Source: Geobacteraceae bacterium (lineage in GTDB: Bacteria; Desulfobacterota; Desulfuromonadia; Desulfuromonadales; Geopsychrobacteraceae). Taken from it: a DNA stretch of 6,468 nucleotides. Shown piece by piece: positions 6,006-6,468 of the stretch. The notes under the pieces are model-generated. The model worked only from the letters and a program-made list of their open reading frames with translations, searched no databases and was not told where the DNA came from. The position numbers and the translations under genes were made by a program. The stretch covers positions 1 through 6,468 of the forward strand of contig JAMOPE010000413.1 of NCBI GenBank assembly GCA_027064785.1, read 5' to 3'. How positions within the stretch are numbered: the stretch's first letter is position 1; each line of letters starts with the position of its first letter.

Positions 6006-6468
6006 ATGCAAAATAGAAATCAACCCATCGCCAAAGAAGGCTACCCGTTTATTGCCTTATTCGGTTTTATTACGCTGGTCTTTGCCCTGCTGGGCTGGCC
6101 ATGCCTCACCGTACAATTATTGGCGCTGACATTGTTCACAGTTTACTTCTTTCGCAATCCGGAGCGGGTTGTCCCTACGGGAGATAATCTTGTTGTTGCT
6201 CCTGCTGATGGTAAAGTGATTTTTGTCGGTGAAGTCGATGAAGAACGCTATTTTAATCAGCGAGTCACCAAGGTCAGCATTTTTATGTCGGTTTTCAACG
6301 TCCACGTCAATCGGGTTCCGTGCGATGGCAAGGTTGTTGACATGTATTACAATAAAGGTGAGTTTGTGAATGCGTCATATGATAAAGCGAGCAAATCAAA
6401 TGAACAGGCGGGGATTCTTCTGGAAACGCCCAGTGGATCAAAAATTCTGTTTGTTCAGATTGCCGGAC
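6006..6468 (+). CDS. psd: Phosphatidylserine decarboxylase proenzyme, N-terminal part (runs off the window)
   Basis: Psd decarboxylates phosphatidylserine to phosphatidylethanolamine at the inner membrane, using a pyruvoyl group made by self-cleavage at a serine. The frame from ATG 6006 is open to the right edge (154 codons). It starts with a short basic/polar segment and a hydrophobic stretch (about 13-48) that fits one or two membrane helices, ending YFFRNPER. Then come the family motifs: VVAPADGKV (63-71, D68 the likely catalytic acid) and SIFMSVFNVHVNRVP (91-105, H100 the likely catalytic histidine). The cleavage-site serine motif expected near the C-terminus lies beyond the window. The arrangement resembles the short Psd type (about 210-220 residues) rather than the long E. 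coli form. The ribosome site AGAGGA is at 5995-6000, five bases before ATG. Its place 23 bases after ilvN suggests co-transcription; psd next to branched-chain amino-acid genes is known in Geobacter-type genomes (from memory). Confidence 0.92.
   Translation, partial: MQNRNQPIAKEGYPFIALFGFITLVFALLGWPCLTVQLLALTLFTVYFFRNPERVVPTGDNLVVAPADGKVIFVGEVDEERYFNQRVTKVSIFMSVFNVHVNRVPCDGKVVDMYYNKGEFVNASYDKASKSNEQAGILLETPSGSKILFVQIAG

Noticed and set aside
5771..6016. 81-codon + strand frame across the ilvN-psd junction
   Set aside because: Out-of-frame shadow of ilvN with no family resemblance or translation signal.
1..6468. CRISPR array, tRNA/rRNA, insertion sequence or defence system
   Set aside because: No regularly spaced repeats, no cloverleaf or rRNA-like segments, no transposase motifs and no unrecognised large frames were seen on either strand.

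Overview
The window holds a compact, one-directional (all + strand) stretch of bacterial housekeeping genes with short spacers. From the gene order I infer a delta-type proteobacterium of the Desulfuromonas/Geobacter/Pelobacter kind. From memory, Geobacter-type genomes share the backbone cdsA-dxr-rseP-tsaB followed by ilvB-ilvN and psd. I could not run a database search, so the taxonomic call is an inference. Base composition looks balanced and similar from gene to gene, with no sign of a transferred island.

Region 1 (1-3277) is an envelope and isoprenoid cluster. It holds the last 24 codons of cdsA (CDP-diacylglycerol synthase), dxr (second step of the MEP pathway, TTG start), rseP (site-2 intramembrane protease with two PDZ domains) and tsaB (t6A tRNA modification). 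dxr and rseP overlap by four bases, and tsaB starts 7 bases after rseP, so these genes are very probably co-transcribed.

Region 2 (3278-3752) is the only part with appreciable noncoding sequence. A good sigma70-type promoter drives a 72-residue DUF465/YdcH-like coiled-coil protein. This gene is followed by a small hairpin and then a perfect 21-bp inverted repeat, which probably acts as the transcription terminator. A weak promoter candidate lies just before ilvB.

Region 3 (3753-6468) holds ilvB and ilvN, the catalytic and regulatory subunits of acetohydroxyacid synthase, the first common enzyme of branched-chain amino-acid synthesis. psd (phosphatidylserine decarboxylase) follows after 23 bases and runs off the right edge. 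cdsA and psd both belong to phosphatidylethanolamine synthesis, so lipid genes flank the window.

I looked for an undescribed system and did not find one. Every substantial open frame on the coding strand falls into a well-known family. The points most worth a second look are the T-poor perfect inverted repeat at 3616-3661, the small YdcH-like gene with its own promoter, the absence of ilvC between ilvN and psd, and several start-site corrections.
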